Shown piece by piece: positions 20,261 through 29,290 of a DNA stretch of 64,000 bases. Location of the stretch: assembly GCA_028876495.1 (NCBI GenBank), contig JAGWRO010000018.1:96969-160968 (forward strand). The letters are read 5' to 3'. The position numbers and the translations under genes were made by a program. How positions within the stretch are numbered: position 1 is the first letter of the stretch; every line of letters begins with the position of its first letter. The DNA is from Bacteroidota bacterium. Lineage in GTDB: Bacteria; Bacteroidota; Bacteroidia; Chitinophagales; Chitinophagaceae. The notes under the pieces were generated by a model, which was not told the origin of the DNA, made no database searches, and saw only the letters and a list, made by a program, of their open reading frames with translations.

Positions 20261-21736
20261 TTTAGTCAACCCTTAAAAACCAATTCAAGTTTTAAAGAAC
20301 CGAAGAGTTGAAAATAGTTTGTTTTAATAAAGTAATAAATAGTTTGAAAAAAATGGAACAAAAATAAAAGTGGGTTTTGTTTCCACTTGTTCATCATTCT
20401 TTTAAAGTTCATTGCCGCGGCGGCAAGCATTATATTGTTATTATCTCCTTTAATTCCTTTGTAAAAGTTGCGGCTGAGGCGGTGATCTTGTTTTAAATGT
20501 CCAATTTTTGGTTCTATCGCTGCTCTTCTTTTAAATCCTTTTCTGAGTTTTTGTTTTTCATAATTTGTTCTTCTCCTGACCGGTGAATCCGGCATGATAA
20601 TTTTTGTTCCCAATACTTCTTTTACTCCACGATATCCTCTGTCAACAAAATTATTTTTAAGAATTATGCCTGTAAGTCTTTGTTGTTGTTCAATAGAAGG
20701 TTGTAATGTTTTGCTGTCATGTACATTCTTTTCTATGTTGATGGCGCCAATAATCACTCCGCTATTTTTGGTAGTGATGACCGAAACCTTGGAGCCAAAC
20801 TCATATTTTTTATGTTCTTTCCCTTTGCTGATACACGCAACGTGGGGTTCATGCAATGAATAAATTTTTCCTGTGTCAGATTTCTTTTGTGCCAATACTT
20901 TTTTAAATAAAACAAGCGTGTTCTGATAAACGTTGGGTGGCAGCTTGCGCTCCATCTCCCGCACCAATCTTCCTGCAATGGTTTTTACTTTTTTATCTGC
21001 CTTTCTTGCCCTCCCTTTATTTTTCGGATGATTTCTAAATCGCTGGTCCATTAATAATTTCTTTAAAACCCGCTTATAGCTTTGCCTTAGTACTATGTCT
21101 TCTTCGTCTGCAATTGCTATACATTTTTTAATAATTTTACGATGCAGCTTGTTGTCTGTCGGATAGGTGATATTTTTTTCCTGAACCGTTGTATCAGTTG
21201 TTGCTTCCTGCTCCCGGGCATCTTTTCCATTGATGCGGATGCTTTCTTGAAAAATCAATTCTATTCCTTCGGTTCCAATGCGATGCCTGAAATGAACCAA
21301 CTCGGATGCTTCACAAGGTTCACCAGCCGCAAACATTTTTTCACCACTGAAATATTGGTAATAAGCATTCTCAGCCCATTGTTCTACTACGCTTTCGTCG
21401 CTTATGTTACGAATGTGTTTGAGTATGATCAATGATACCATTAACCGGATAGGTTTTCCAGGTCGCCCTTCTTCTGAATATAGTTTTGTAAACGCTTCTT
21501 CAAAAACATTCCAATTGATTTGATTGGCTAAAATATAAAGAGGATGACTTCTATTAAGTTGTTCTTCGAATGTACTGTAAAAGCCAAGCTGTGAGAGGGA
21601 TTTTGGTTTTGAAATCATAAAATAATTTGCAAGGTTTTGAATACAAAATTCATTTTTCCTGCAAATTTTAGCTTTACTTTTTATCCCCAAATCCTTGCTG
21701 ATTGTGCATTACTCTCATTATTAAGGGTTGACTAAA
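20261..21736 (-). mobile_element. IS5-like insertion sequence
   Basis: Perfect 16-bp terminal inverted repeats TTTAGTCAACCCTTAA (20261-20276) and TTAAGGGTTGACTAAA (21721-21736) bracket one transposase ORF; flanking dinucleotide TA on both sides. Confidence 0.88.
20266..21618 (-). CDS. IS5-like (DDE) transposase
   Basis: MISKPKSLSQLGFYSTFEEQLNRSHPLYILANQINW...; EGRPGKPIRLMVSLIILKHI; NFVDRGYRGVK; RRAAIEPKIGHLKQDHRL. ATG at 21618. Confidence 0.9.
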   Translation of the reverse strand: MISKPKSLSQLGFYSTFEEQLNRSHPLYILANQINWNVFEEAFTKLYSEEGRPGKPIRLMVSLIILKHIRNISDESVVEQWAENAYYQYFSGEKMFAAGEPCEASELVHFRHRIGTEGIELIFQESIRINGKDAREQEATTDTTVQEKNITYPTDNKLHRKIIKKCIAIADEEDIVLRQSYKRVLKKLLMDQRFRNHPKNKGRARKADKKVKTIAGRLVREMERKLPPNVYQNTLVLFKKVLAQKKSDTGKIYSLHEPHVACISKGKEHKKYEFGSKVSVITTKNSGVIIGAINIEKNVHDSKTLQPSIEQQQRLTGIILKNNFVDRGYRGVKEVLGTKIIMPDSPVRRRTNYEKQKLRKGFKRRAAIEPKIGHLKQDHRLSRNFYKGIKGDNNNIMLAAAAMNFKRMMNKWKQNPLLFLFHFFQTIYYFIKTNYFQLFGSLKLELVFKG

Positions 21737-21839
21737 TACTATAACCAGAAATATTTGAAAATAATAAGGTTAATTTGCGTATAAACCTAACCGTTAAATT
21801 GTAGCAAACAAACAAGAAAAATTTGCAGATAAGCCTATA

Positions 21840-22691
21840 TTAACTACCAACCGGATTCTCCGGGGTGCTTTTATCTTCCTGTTTTAAATCCTTGAAGGGG
21901 ATTTTAAATATGGATATGAAATTGTTTTCTTCTTCTTTATCCCTCATATAAGTATCTATGCCAAATACTACCTCTTCTGGAGGCATTCTTCTTAAAGTTC
22001 CAAAAATTCTATCCCAAATACTTAGCACATCTCCATAATTAGAATCAGTATATGGATTTTGATAATGGTGATGCACCTGGTGCAGTCCGGGAGTGATAAA
22101 AACAAAGCCTAAAAATCTATCTAATTTTTGAGGCAGCCTGTAATTGATATGGGCGATTGAAGTTGAAAATATTTGAATGATTTGCCTTAATACAAGTACC
22201 CAAAAAAAAGTGCCGGTTAGAAGCACCCACACCAAAGTAAAAGCAAGCCTGACAAAATTTTCTCCGGGATGCTCACGCAACGTTGTAGAGATATCTACAA
22301 TCCTGTCACTGTGATGTACCATGTGAAACGTCCATAGCCTCTTACTTTTATGCATCAATACATGATAAATATATTCTCCAAAGTCAAGAAAGAGAAAACT
22401 GCAGATAAATGAAATCAAGGGATGAACAAACGGATGAAAAATATAAACTACGCCAAAATGGTGATGCATTGTCCATTGCATGGTTTTGGCAAATAAAATA
22501 CTAAAGAGAAGTGAGTTAGGAAGATTAGTTACTATAAAATGCGCATTTATAAAAGCATGTTTCCATTTTTTATAGTTTAAAGTAAGCGCCGCAAGATTTT
22601 CAATGTTCCAGCATAAAAATAAAACACTGGCAAAAATGACCAATTCAGTAGTCTCTGAATGTTGATCAAGGAATTTGATGAGAAGCAGCAT
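21840..22691 (-). CDS. Sterol desaturase / fatty acid hydroxylase family protein
   Basis: Histidine clusters HVLMH, HMVHH, HQVHHH. Confidence 0.88.
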   Translation of the reverse strand: MLLLIKFLDQHSETTELVIFASVLFLCWNIENLAALTLNYKKWKHAFINAHFIVTNLPNSLLFSILFAKTMQWTMHHHFGVVYIFHPFVHPLISFICSFLFLDFGEYIYHVLMHKSKRLWTFHMVHHSDRIVDISTTLREHPGENFVRLAFTLVWVLLTGTFFWVLVLRQIIQIFSTSIAHINYRLPQKLDRFLGFVFITPGLHQVHHHYQNPYTDSNYGDVLSIWDRIFGTLRRMPPEEVVFGIDTYMRDKEEENNFISIFKIPFKDLKQEDKSTPENPVGS

Positions 22692-22728
22692 ACATTATTA
22701 ATAAATTTCGTTTGCGATTTTGTTTTAA

Positions 22729-25257
22729 TCAGAAAGTTATATTAAGACCTATAAAAATTCCACCATTGGGAGCATTGTTTTTATTTAATGCAGAAATTCT
22801 CTGGTAATAATCCACAGAAAAAATGTGAAATATATTTTCAATTCCAACGCCTGCTTCCATAAATGGATCCTTATCAGGAATCCTGAAAGTGGGGTCTTTA
22901 TTATAGTTTCTATTTGCTGCAGACATACTTCCCTTGTATGCATTAAATGAGAAACGTTCGCGCCAGCCCAATCTTTTTATAAAAGGAATTTTATTAAAGA
23001 AAATACCACCGAGATAAAACCGCGAATAAAGACTGATGTATTGATCAGCAGCAAATTCATAAGGAACCATTGTATTGAAAAGATACCTGCTTGCTACAAA
23101 ATATTCATTTCCGGCGGGAACATTTAACAAAAGATAAGGTGCAGTACCAAATGTTTTGCCGACATGAATATTATAATAAAAGAGAAATTTTGGAGGTAAT
23201 CTTAATTCCTGTTCCACACCCACACTTACTTTTTGATAGTTAAATTGAGCATTACCCATTTTTAAACCATATGTAAAGTTGGCTGTAATGATTGGGTGAT
23301 AAGTATCAAAATGAATTTGATCATAATTAAATACAAAACTTCTATCGTTATGCGTAAATCGAATACCGACAGACATTTCTGCCTGGGGTAATGTTTTTGC
23401 AAAAACACTATCTATGGGCAGTTGAGTTTCTTTGCTCAAAGGGTGGTAGACAAAATCAAAAACGGGCGTCATTTCTTTATAGATCAATGAACCATGAGCG
23501 CTTAGACTTTTTGAAATATATTGTTCATGAGTAAATTGAATTTGTTTCAGATAAATACGGGTAGTAGGAATGTTTTTTCTAAAGAAAGAATTGATGATAT
23601 TGTCCTCATCCATTTCATTTTCATAATCCGTCAGGTAATCATAATCGCTGCTTGCATATAACGCGGTTTTAGTCCATTTGGCCGCGTTCCAAATATATTT
23701 TATTCCAAGGCCTCCTTTTAATTTCCGGTCTTTTGTTCCATAAGCTAAGTAGCCGTTCAGGTTCAATTTTTTATTAAATCCGGCTAACGTCCATAGCCCG
23801 GTTCTGAAACGCCATCCTTCGATACTATCTGTGCTGATAAATGAGGAGTAGGGGCCAAGCCGTAGCCTATTATTAAAATCCCAATAACCGGTTGCTGATA
23901 AACTTACAATTTTAGACCCCAATACATAACGACGATTCTTTTTCAATGAATCCACCATTTTGTAAATTCCTTTCTCATGTTGGGTCAATGAATCGCCAAA
24001 CCGGTTTTCGTTCCAGTATTCAGCAGGCTTTATAAGATCAGCGGTCGGCTCACTCTTCATTTTTTTCGCAAATTCATCAGCCATTGGCGAATTAATTTGT
24101 ATATCGCCAATCACAGTTGTATTGGCACTTACCAACCGAACTTTTTTTACATCTTGCTTTACGGGTATTCCTAACAATTCCAAACCGGTTTCAAAATCAA
24201 CAGTCGAGTTGAACTTGTAAGGCATATATTCATAATTCCTGGTGGCAGAGTCCAGGCTCAGCTTATATTCTTCGCTATAGGTGATATTATTAATGAAGTC
24301 GATATTAGCAGTTTTACTCAGGTGCATTTCAACCTTCTTAACAGAGTAAGTACTGTCATTGATCCATAAAGATCCGGAAAAAGCGTTTTCATATTTTGCT
24401 TTGGGTATAAAGCGAATATTATACACTTTTTTTCCGTTTACAACACTGCTGTCATCAAAATAAAAATTGTAATAATTAAATGCAGTATTGCTTATAGGGC
24501 TGGCATACGTTTGGTTGAAAATAGTAAACCAGTTATCGTAAATATTAAAACTAAAATTAAATTTTTCAAGGTGCCAAAGAAATTTATCTGTTTCTAACCC
24601 CAATGTTTTTTTTGCCAGAAGATTTTTCTTATCCATTTTAGGCGAAGTGCTGTGGTATTTGTCAGATACAGATTCCGAAAAATAAATAGGTAAGGTGCTT
24701 TTATTACCGGGATCAGCATCTCTGTAAATTCTTATCACCAGCGCTTTGATTCCCTTGCCATACCCTGCTAAATCACTTATATTTTTGATATCCACTTCAT
24801 GGCGCAGGTACTCTTTATAACTGTAATTTTTAAATCTGTCGGGAGTATTAAAAACCTTATTGGCAATAACTTTTTGCATGTACCTCTTTCCCGGTTCTTT
24901 GTCTCGTTTATCAGCGTATACCACTACTGTTTGTAAAGATTGGGCAGAAGTTTGCATTTTCAATAAAAGCCCGGTGGTATTATTTTTCTGTAAATGATAG
25001 GTAAGATTTTTATATCCTACACTTGTTAACTCCAATGAATTACTCCATTTGGAAGATTCAATACTAAAAGAACCATCTTCTTTTGATAAAGTAGAAACAG
25101 GAAGGCCTTTCAACTGGATGGTTACATTGTCTATTGGCTCCTCTGTATTCACATCTACAATTTTTCCTGAAATAATAATGGTTTGCGCCATAAGTTTAAA
25201 AGAAAAACAAAAAGAGAGCGACAATAAAAAAATAACCTTGATATAGCGGTGAACCAT
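22729..25257 (-). CDS. DUF5686-type outer-membrane protein with carboxypeptidase-like regulatory domain
   Basis: Signal peptide at MVHRYIKVIFLLSLSFCFSFKLMAQ; CarbopepD_reg-like domain; long beta-rich C-terminus. Confidence 0.8.
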   Translation of the reverse strand: MVHRYIKVIFLLSLSFCFSFKLMAQTIIISGKIVDVNTEEPIDNVTIQLKGLPVSTLSKEDGSFSIESSKWSNSLELTSVGYKNLTYHLQKNNTTGLLLKMQTSAQSLQTVVVYADKRDKEPGKRYMQKVIANKVFNTPDRFKNYSYKEYLRHEVDIKNISDLAGYGKGIKALVIRIYRDADPGNKSTLPIYFSESVSDKYHSTSPKMDKKNLLAKKTLGLETDKFLWHLEKFNFSFNIYDNWFTIFNQTYASPISNTAFNYYNFYFDDSSVVNGKKVYNIRFIPKAKYENAFSGSLWINDSTYSVKKVEMHLSKTANIDFINNITYSEEYKLSLDSATRNYEYMPYKFNSTVDFETGLELLGIPVKQDVKKVRLVSANTTVIGDIQINSPMADEFAKKMKSEPTADLIKPAEYWNENRFGDSLTQHEKGIYKMVDSLKKNRRYVLGSKIVSLSATGYWDFNNRLRLGPYSSFISTDSIEGWRFRTGLWTLAGFNKKLNLNGYLAYGTKDRKLKGGLGIKYIWNAAKWTKTALYASSDYDYLTDYENEMDEDNIINSFFRKNIPTTRIYLKQIQFTHEQYISKSLSAHGSLIYKEMTPVFDFVYHPLSKETQLPIDSVFAKTLPQAEMSVGIRFTHNDRSFVFNYDQIHFDTYHPIITANFTYGLKMGNAQFNYQKVSVGVEQELRLPPKFLFYYNIHVGKTFGTAPYLLLNVPAGNEYFVASRYLFNTMVPYEFAADQYISLYSRFYLGGIFFNKIPFIKRLGWRERFSFNAYKGSMSAANRNYNKDPTFRIPDKDPFMEAGVGIENIFHIFSVDYYQRISALNKNNAPNGGIFIGLNITF

Positions 25258-25595
25258 AGTTTCATAAAAAGATACAGAGCATACGAATTCACTTATGCTC
25301 TTACCCCATGAGTGCCATTTTTTTTTAAAAAGGTTGGGTTGCAATTTATACTTTGATCGTTTTGTTTTCAGTGGTATGTTGAGTACAGGTTAAAATTGGC
25401 GCCAAAATTAACCCAGAATTGTTTATTTGGGCAATTTGTTTCCCTTTCGATTTTGTAAAAGTTGCCGTTTAAAAAATAATTCTTGTATTCAAACTCCTGC
25501 AAATAAGCATTTATTGTTTTTGCAGTATAAAAAATCATGCAGTAAACAAAGAAACATTAACAATTCCTATTTTGAATAAGTGGATGAAAAAGCAT

Positions 25596-25626
25596 TTTGC
25601 CCTATCAAACTGAAAACATAATTTTG
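25596..25626 (+). promoter_or_regulatory. Putative Bacteroidota sigma-ABfr promoter of metK
   Basis: TTTG (25596-25599), 19-nt spacer, TAATTTTG (25619-25626) fits TTTG/TAnnTTTG; 21 nt before ATG 25648. Confidence 0.6.
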
Positions 25627-25647
25627 CGGCTCAAAAAACAATTCAAA

Positions 25648-26901
25648 ATGCCATATTTATTTACGTCTGAATCTGTAAGTGAAGGACACCCTGATAAAGT
25701 AGCCGATCAGATAAGCGATGCGCTGATTGATAATTTTTTAGCCTTTGATCCTCAAAGTAAAGTTGCCTGCGAAACTTTGGTAACAACAGGCCAGGTAGTA
25801 CTTGCGGGCGAAGTGAAATCAAAAGCATACCTGGATGTGCAGGAAATTGCCAGGGGAGTAATAAGAAAAATCGGGTATACCAAAAGTGAATACATGTTTG
25901 AAGCCAATTCTTGCGGTATTTTTTCAGCCATTCACGAGCAATCTGCAGATATTAACCAGGGAGTTGACAGAAAGAAAAAAGAAGACCAGGGAGCAGGCGA
26001 CCAGGGAATGATGTTTGGCTATGCTACCAATGAAACAGAAAATTATATGCCTCTTTCCCTTGATATTGCCAACAGTATTTTGATAGAACTGGCAGCTTTG
26101 AGAAGAGAAAATAAAGAAATGAAATACCTGCGTCCGGATGCCAAAAGCCAGGTTACACTCGAATATAATGATGATAATAAACCGGTAAGAATTGATGCGA
26201 TTGTTGTTTCTACCCAACACGATGATTTTGATAAGGAAGAAAAAATGCTGAAGAAAATCTCTGATGATATCAAGAAGATTTTGATTCCGCGCATGAAGAC
26301 GAAATATCCAAAATATGCTCATTTCTTTAATGATAAAATCAAATACCACATCAATCCAACAGGCAAGTTTGTGATCGGTGGCCCGCACGGCGACACCGGA
26401 CTTACCGGAAGAAAAATAATTGTTGACACTTATGGCGGTAAAGGTGCTCATGGTGGTGGTGCATTCAGTGGAAAAGATCCAAGCAAAGTAGACAGAAGTG
26501 CAGCTTATGCAGTAAGGCATATAGCTAAAAATCTGGTAGCTGCGGGAGTTTGCAGCGAAGTGTTGGTGCAGGTTTCATATGCAATTGGCGTTGCCCAACC
26601 CACCAGTATCAATGTAAATACTTATGGAACGGCTAAAGTAGATTTAACTGACGGAGAGATCGCCAAAAAAGTAGAATCTCTTTTTGATATGCGCCCGTTC
26701 TTTATTGAAAAAAGATTGAAACTCCGCAATCCTATTTACCAGGAAACAGCTTCTTACGGCCACATGGGAAGAAAAAACGAAGTAGTTACCAAAACTTTTA
26801 ACCTGCCTAATGGTTCGCCAAAAACAGTTAAAGTAGAACTGTTCACGTGGGAAAAATTGGATTATGTAGCCAAGGTTAAAAAAGCTTTTGGAATAAAGTA
26901 A
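25648..26901 (+). CDS. metK: S-adenosylmethionine synthetase
   Basis: [37 protein letters not shown], GGHGxxG-type and [20 protein letters not shown] motifs. Confidence 0.97.
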   Translation: MPYLFTSESVSEGHPDKVADQISDALIDNFLAFDPQSKVACETLVTTGQVVLAGEVKSKAYLDVQEIARGVIRKIGYTKSEYMFEANSCGIFSAIHEQSADINQGVDRKKKEDQGAGDQGMMFGYATNETENYMPLSLDIANSILIELAALRRENKEMKYLRPDAKSQVTLEYNDDNKPVRIDAIVVSTQHDDFDKEEKMLKKISDDIKKILIPRMKTKYPKYAHFFNDKIKYHINPTGKFVIGGPHGDTGLTGRKIIVDTYGGKGAHGGGAFSGKDPSKVDRSAAYAVRHIAKNLVAAGVCSEVLVQVSYAIGVAQPTSINVNTYGTAKVDLTDGEIAKKVESLFDMRPFFIEKRLKLRNPIYQETASYGHMGRKNEVVTKTFNLPNGSPKTVKVELFTWEKLDYVAKVKKAFGIK

Positions 26902-26924
26902 ATTTCAAATTTTATTTTACACAG

Positions 26925-26960
26925 ACCATAAGTTATCAACCTTATGGTTTTTTTATTTTT
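26925..26960 (+). terminator. Rho-independent terminator downstream of metK
   Basis: ACCATAAG (26925-26932) / CTTATGGT (26941-26948) followed by T tract. Confidence 0.8.
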
Positions 26961-26977
26961 GTATCTTTAAAAAAAAA

Positions 26978-27223
26978 ATGGAAGCGTTTGAAAAAATAGT
27001 TCATTTTGATGAAGAAGGGAATCTTCTATTAAAATTAGGTAAAGATTTCTCAAAAAAGGAGGCCAAAGTAGTAGTATTGATTAAAGACGATGAAATTACC
27101 GAGAAAGAATGGCTAAGTGTAGCAATTAAAGGTGGCGCTTATAATTTCTTAAATGATCCTGCGGAAGATATTTATACTATGGAAGACGGAGTACCTTATA
27201 AAAGTGATCCTGATGAGGTCTAA
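26978..27223 (+). CDS. Putative antitoxin partner of PemK/MazF-like toxin
   Basis: 81 aa acidic ORF overlapping the start of the toxin-like ORF. Confidence 0.6.
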   Translation: MEAFEKIVHFDEEGNLLLKLGKDFSKKEAKVVVLIKDDEITEKEWLSVAIKGGAYNFLNDPAEDIYTMEDGVPYKSDPDEV

Positions 27224-27554
27224 AATGGTTTTAATAAATTTCCCTTTTGATGATTTTTCAGGATCTAAATTAAGACCGGCCCTTTGTTTAACTTCTCCAA
27301 TTTCAAAACATCACCATGTTATTTTAGCTCCCATTACCAGCAATCTTAATAATGCAACAGAGACGACTGATATTTTGGTCGAAAACAAAGAAAATGATTT
27401 TGATAAAACAGGATTAAAAGTTTCTTCGGTTATAAAAATTCACAAGCTCATTACTATTCCCGATAAAATAATACAAAAGACAATTGGGTATTTACCCGAA
27501 TCTCTTCATAGAGAAGTTGACGAGAAATTAAAATTGTTATTCAATATTGCCTAA
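27213..27554 (+). CDS. Type II toxin-antitoxin PemK/MazF-like toxin
   Basis: VLINFPFDDFSGSKLRPALCL and VSSVIKIHKLITIPDKII, MazF/PemK-like; start could be 27213 or 27225. Confidence 0.75.
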   Translation: MRSKMVLINFPFDDFSGSKLRPALCLTSPISKHHHVILAPITSNLNNATETTDILVENKENDFDKTGLKVSSVIKIHKLITIPDKIIQKTIGYLPESLHREVDEKLKLLFNIA

Positions 27555-27592
27555 AAAATTCCCTTTAATAAAATATCAAGAATAAAACCAAA

Positions 27593-28372
27593 GTGAGACC
27601 ACCTAAAACATTTACACAACAACATCGTCCCAAAAAAAATCTTTTGATCGGAGGTATTTCCTCAGTGATTGATGCTATGAAAAGCGGGATTCAATTGGAG
27701 CGCATTTATTTGCAAAATACCATTTCAGGAGACGAAGCAGATGCACTAAAAAAAGTGGCGCTCGAATTTGAAGTACCGGTCAACAAAGTGCCTTTCGAAA
27801 AAATAAGAAATTTTAATCTTGAAAATCCTAAAGGTTGCATTGCCATCAAATCCAAAATAAAATACCAAAACCTACAGGATGTAATTTCTTTTATTGTAGA
27901 AAACGGAGAAACGCCGTTGCTGTTGATGCTTGACGGAATAACGGATATAAGAAATATTGGCGCTTTGGCCAGAACGGCTTTCTGCTGCGGCGTTCAGGCA
28001 ATTGTAATTCCTGAAAAAGGAGTAGGGGCTTTGAATGAAGATGCGATAACTACTTCTGCCGGCGCTCTTGAAAATATAGCGGTTTGCCGCGTAAAAACTT
28101 TGCACAGCGCGATTGATGAAATGCATCTAAATGGAATAAAAGTTTTTGCAAGTGAGATGAAAGCGGAAGAAAAAGTTTTTGAAATAAACTTCAAAGAACC
28201 GTGTGCCATTATCATGGGAAGTGAAGACAAAGGCATTCATCCATCTCTTTATAAAATGTGCGACAAAAGTTTTAAAATACCGATGGAAAAAAATTTTGAA
28301 TCATTAAATGTTTCGGTAGCTGCAGGGATGATTTTATATGAAGCAATGAAACAAAGAATGACTGCCATTTAA
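27593..28372 (+). CDS. rlmB: TrmH/SpoU family 23S rRNA 2'-O-methyltransferase
   Basis: GTG start; GGISSVIDAM; LDGITDIRNIGALARTAFCCG; IIMGSEDKGIHPSLYKMCD; LNVSVAAGMILYEA. Confidence 0.88.
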   Translation: MRPPKTFTQQHRPKKNLLIGGISSVIDAMKSGIQLERIYLQNTISGDEADALKKVALEFEVPVNKVPFEKIRNFNLENPKGCIAIKSKIKYQNLQDVISFIVENGETPLLLMLDGITDIRNIGALARTAFCCGVQAIVIPEKGVGALNEDAITTSAGALENIAVCRVKTLHSAIDEMHLNGIKVFASEMKAEEKVFEINFKEPCAIIMGSEDKGIHPSLYKMCDKSFKIPMEKNFESLNVSVAAGMILYEAMKQRMTAI

Positions 28373-29172
28373 TAACTTTTCTCCTTCACTTTTCCGAAAA
28401 CCCAATAAGTAAGCTTGGTGGAAAGAATGCCAAGACCTGCACCCGCAAGCACTTCCGACAAAAGGTGATTCTTATTGTAAATGCGCAATAAACCAACACC
28501 GGTTGCGACAAAATATCCCGAATAACTCAAAACAGGATGACTGAATTTTAATTCCTGGTGAACGATTTCTGCCCCACGGAATGCATTGGCCGTATGCCCT
28601 GAAGGGAATTCGGTATTGTGTGTATTGTAAACTTCAATATGCTGTGAAATTTTTCTCATGCCATAACCTATGGCGCCGGTAATAAGAATTGAACCTGCAT
28701 CAAGAATAAGGTGTTCTTTAAATGTATGTTGTGTTTTTACGTGAAAAGCATCCATCGTGTATACAGAAGCAGAGGGAACCCACATCAGGTAATCGGCTGC
28801 ATTGGTATGGAAATTTGGATTATACACCTGCACGTGTGTCCAAATTTTATCGTCCAGTTTGGGAATACCGTTGATTACAGGTTTTAAACCGCCGTAGATC
28901 AGTAATGCTCCGGGAATAATGAGGCCTGAAGGTTTCAGGTATTTGTGAAGGGCAACAGGATCCTTGATTTCACCGAATAACATAGGAGGTTGTAAAGGAG
29001 GGACTTTAGCAGCTATAGTATCAACTGAAGGGCTTTCTAAATGTAAACTGTCCTGCGCGCATAAAAAAGAAGAATAAAAAATAAAAAGAAAAGATAAGAG
29101 AAATATGGAAAGTTTTTTAAAAGTCATATAACACTTTTTATTGCTAATAAGAACAAGTTGTAAATATAGCAA
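28369..29172 (-). CDS. PAP2 superfamily phosphatase
   Basis: EFPSGHTANAF and later IYNKNHLLSEVLAGAGLG; PAP2 motifs. Confidence 0.83.
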   Translation of the reverse strand: MLYLQLVLISNKKCYMTFKKLSIFLLSFLFIFYSSFLCAQDSLHLESPSVDTIAAKVPPLQPPMLFGEIKDPVALHKYLKPSGLIIPGALLIYGGLKPVINGIPKLDDKIWTHVQVYNPNFHTNAADYLMWVPSASVYTMDAFHVKTQHTFKEHLILDAGSILITGAIGYGMRKISQHIEVYNTHNTEFPSGHTANAFRGAEIVHQELKFSHPVLSYSGYFVATGVGLLRIYNKNHLLSEVLAGAGLGILSTKLTYWVFGKVKEKSY

Positions 29173-29290
29173 GGATGAATTATGATTTTATGATTAATGG
29201 TAATAAAATCAAAATCCTTTTGATTTATTCATTTACTGTAAGATCTATTTCCTTATTTATTTGCAATTCTGCTTCAAGTATCTTTGCAAA

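Noticed and set aside
25258-25595. Possible riboswitch upstream of metK
   Set aside because: Could not identify a conserved SAM riboswitch core by eye; a covariance-model search would be needed.
25924-26520. 198-aa minus-strand ORF opposite metK
   Set aside because: Antisense shadow ORF of a conserved gene with low-complexity translation and no motif.
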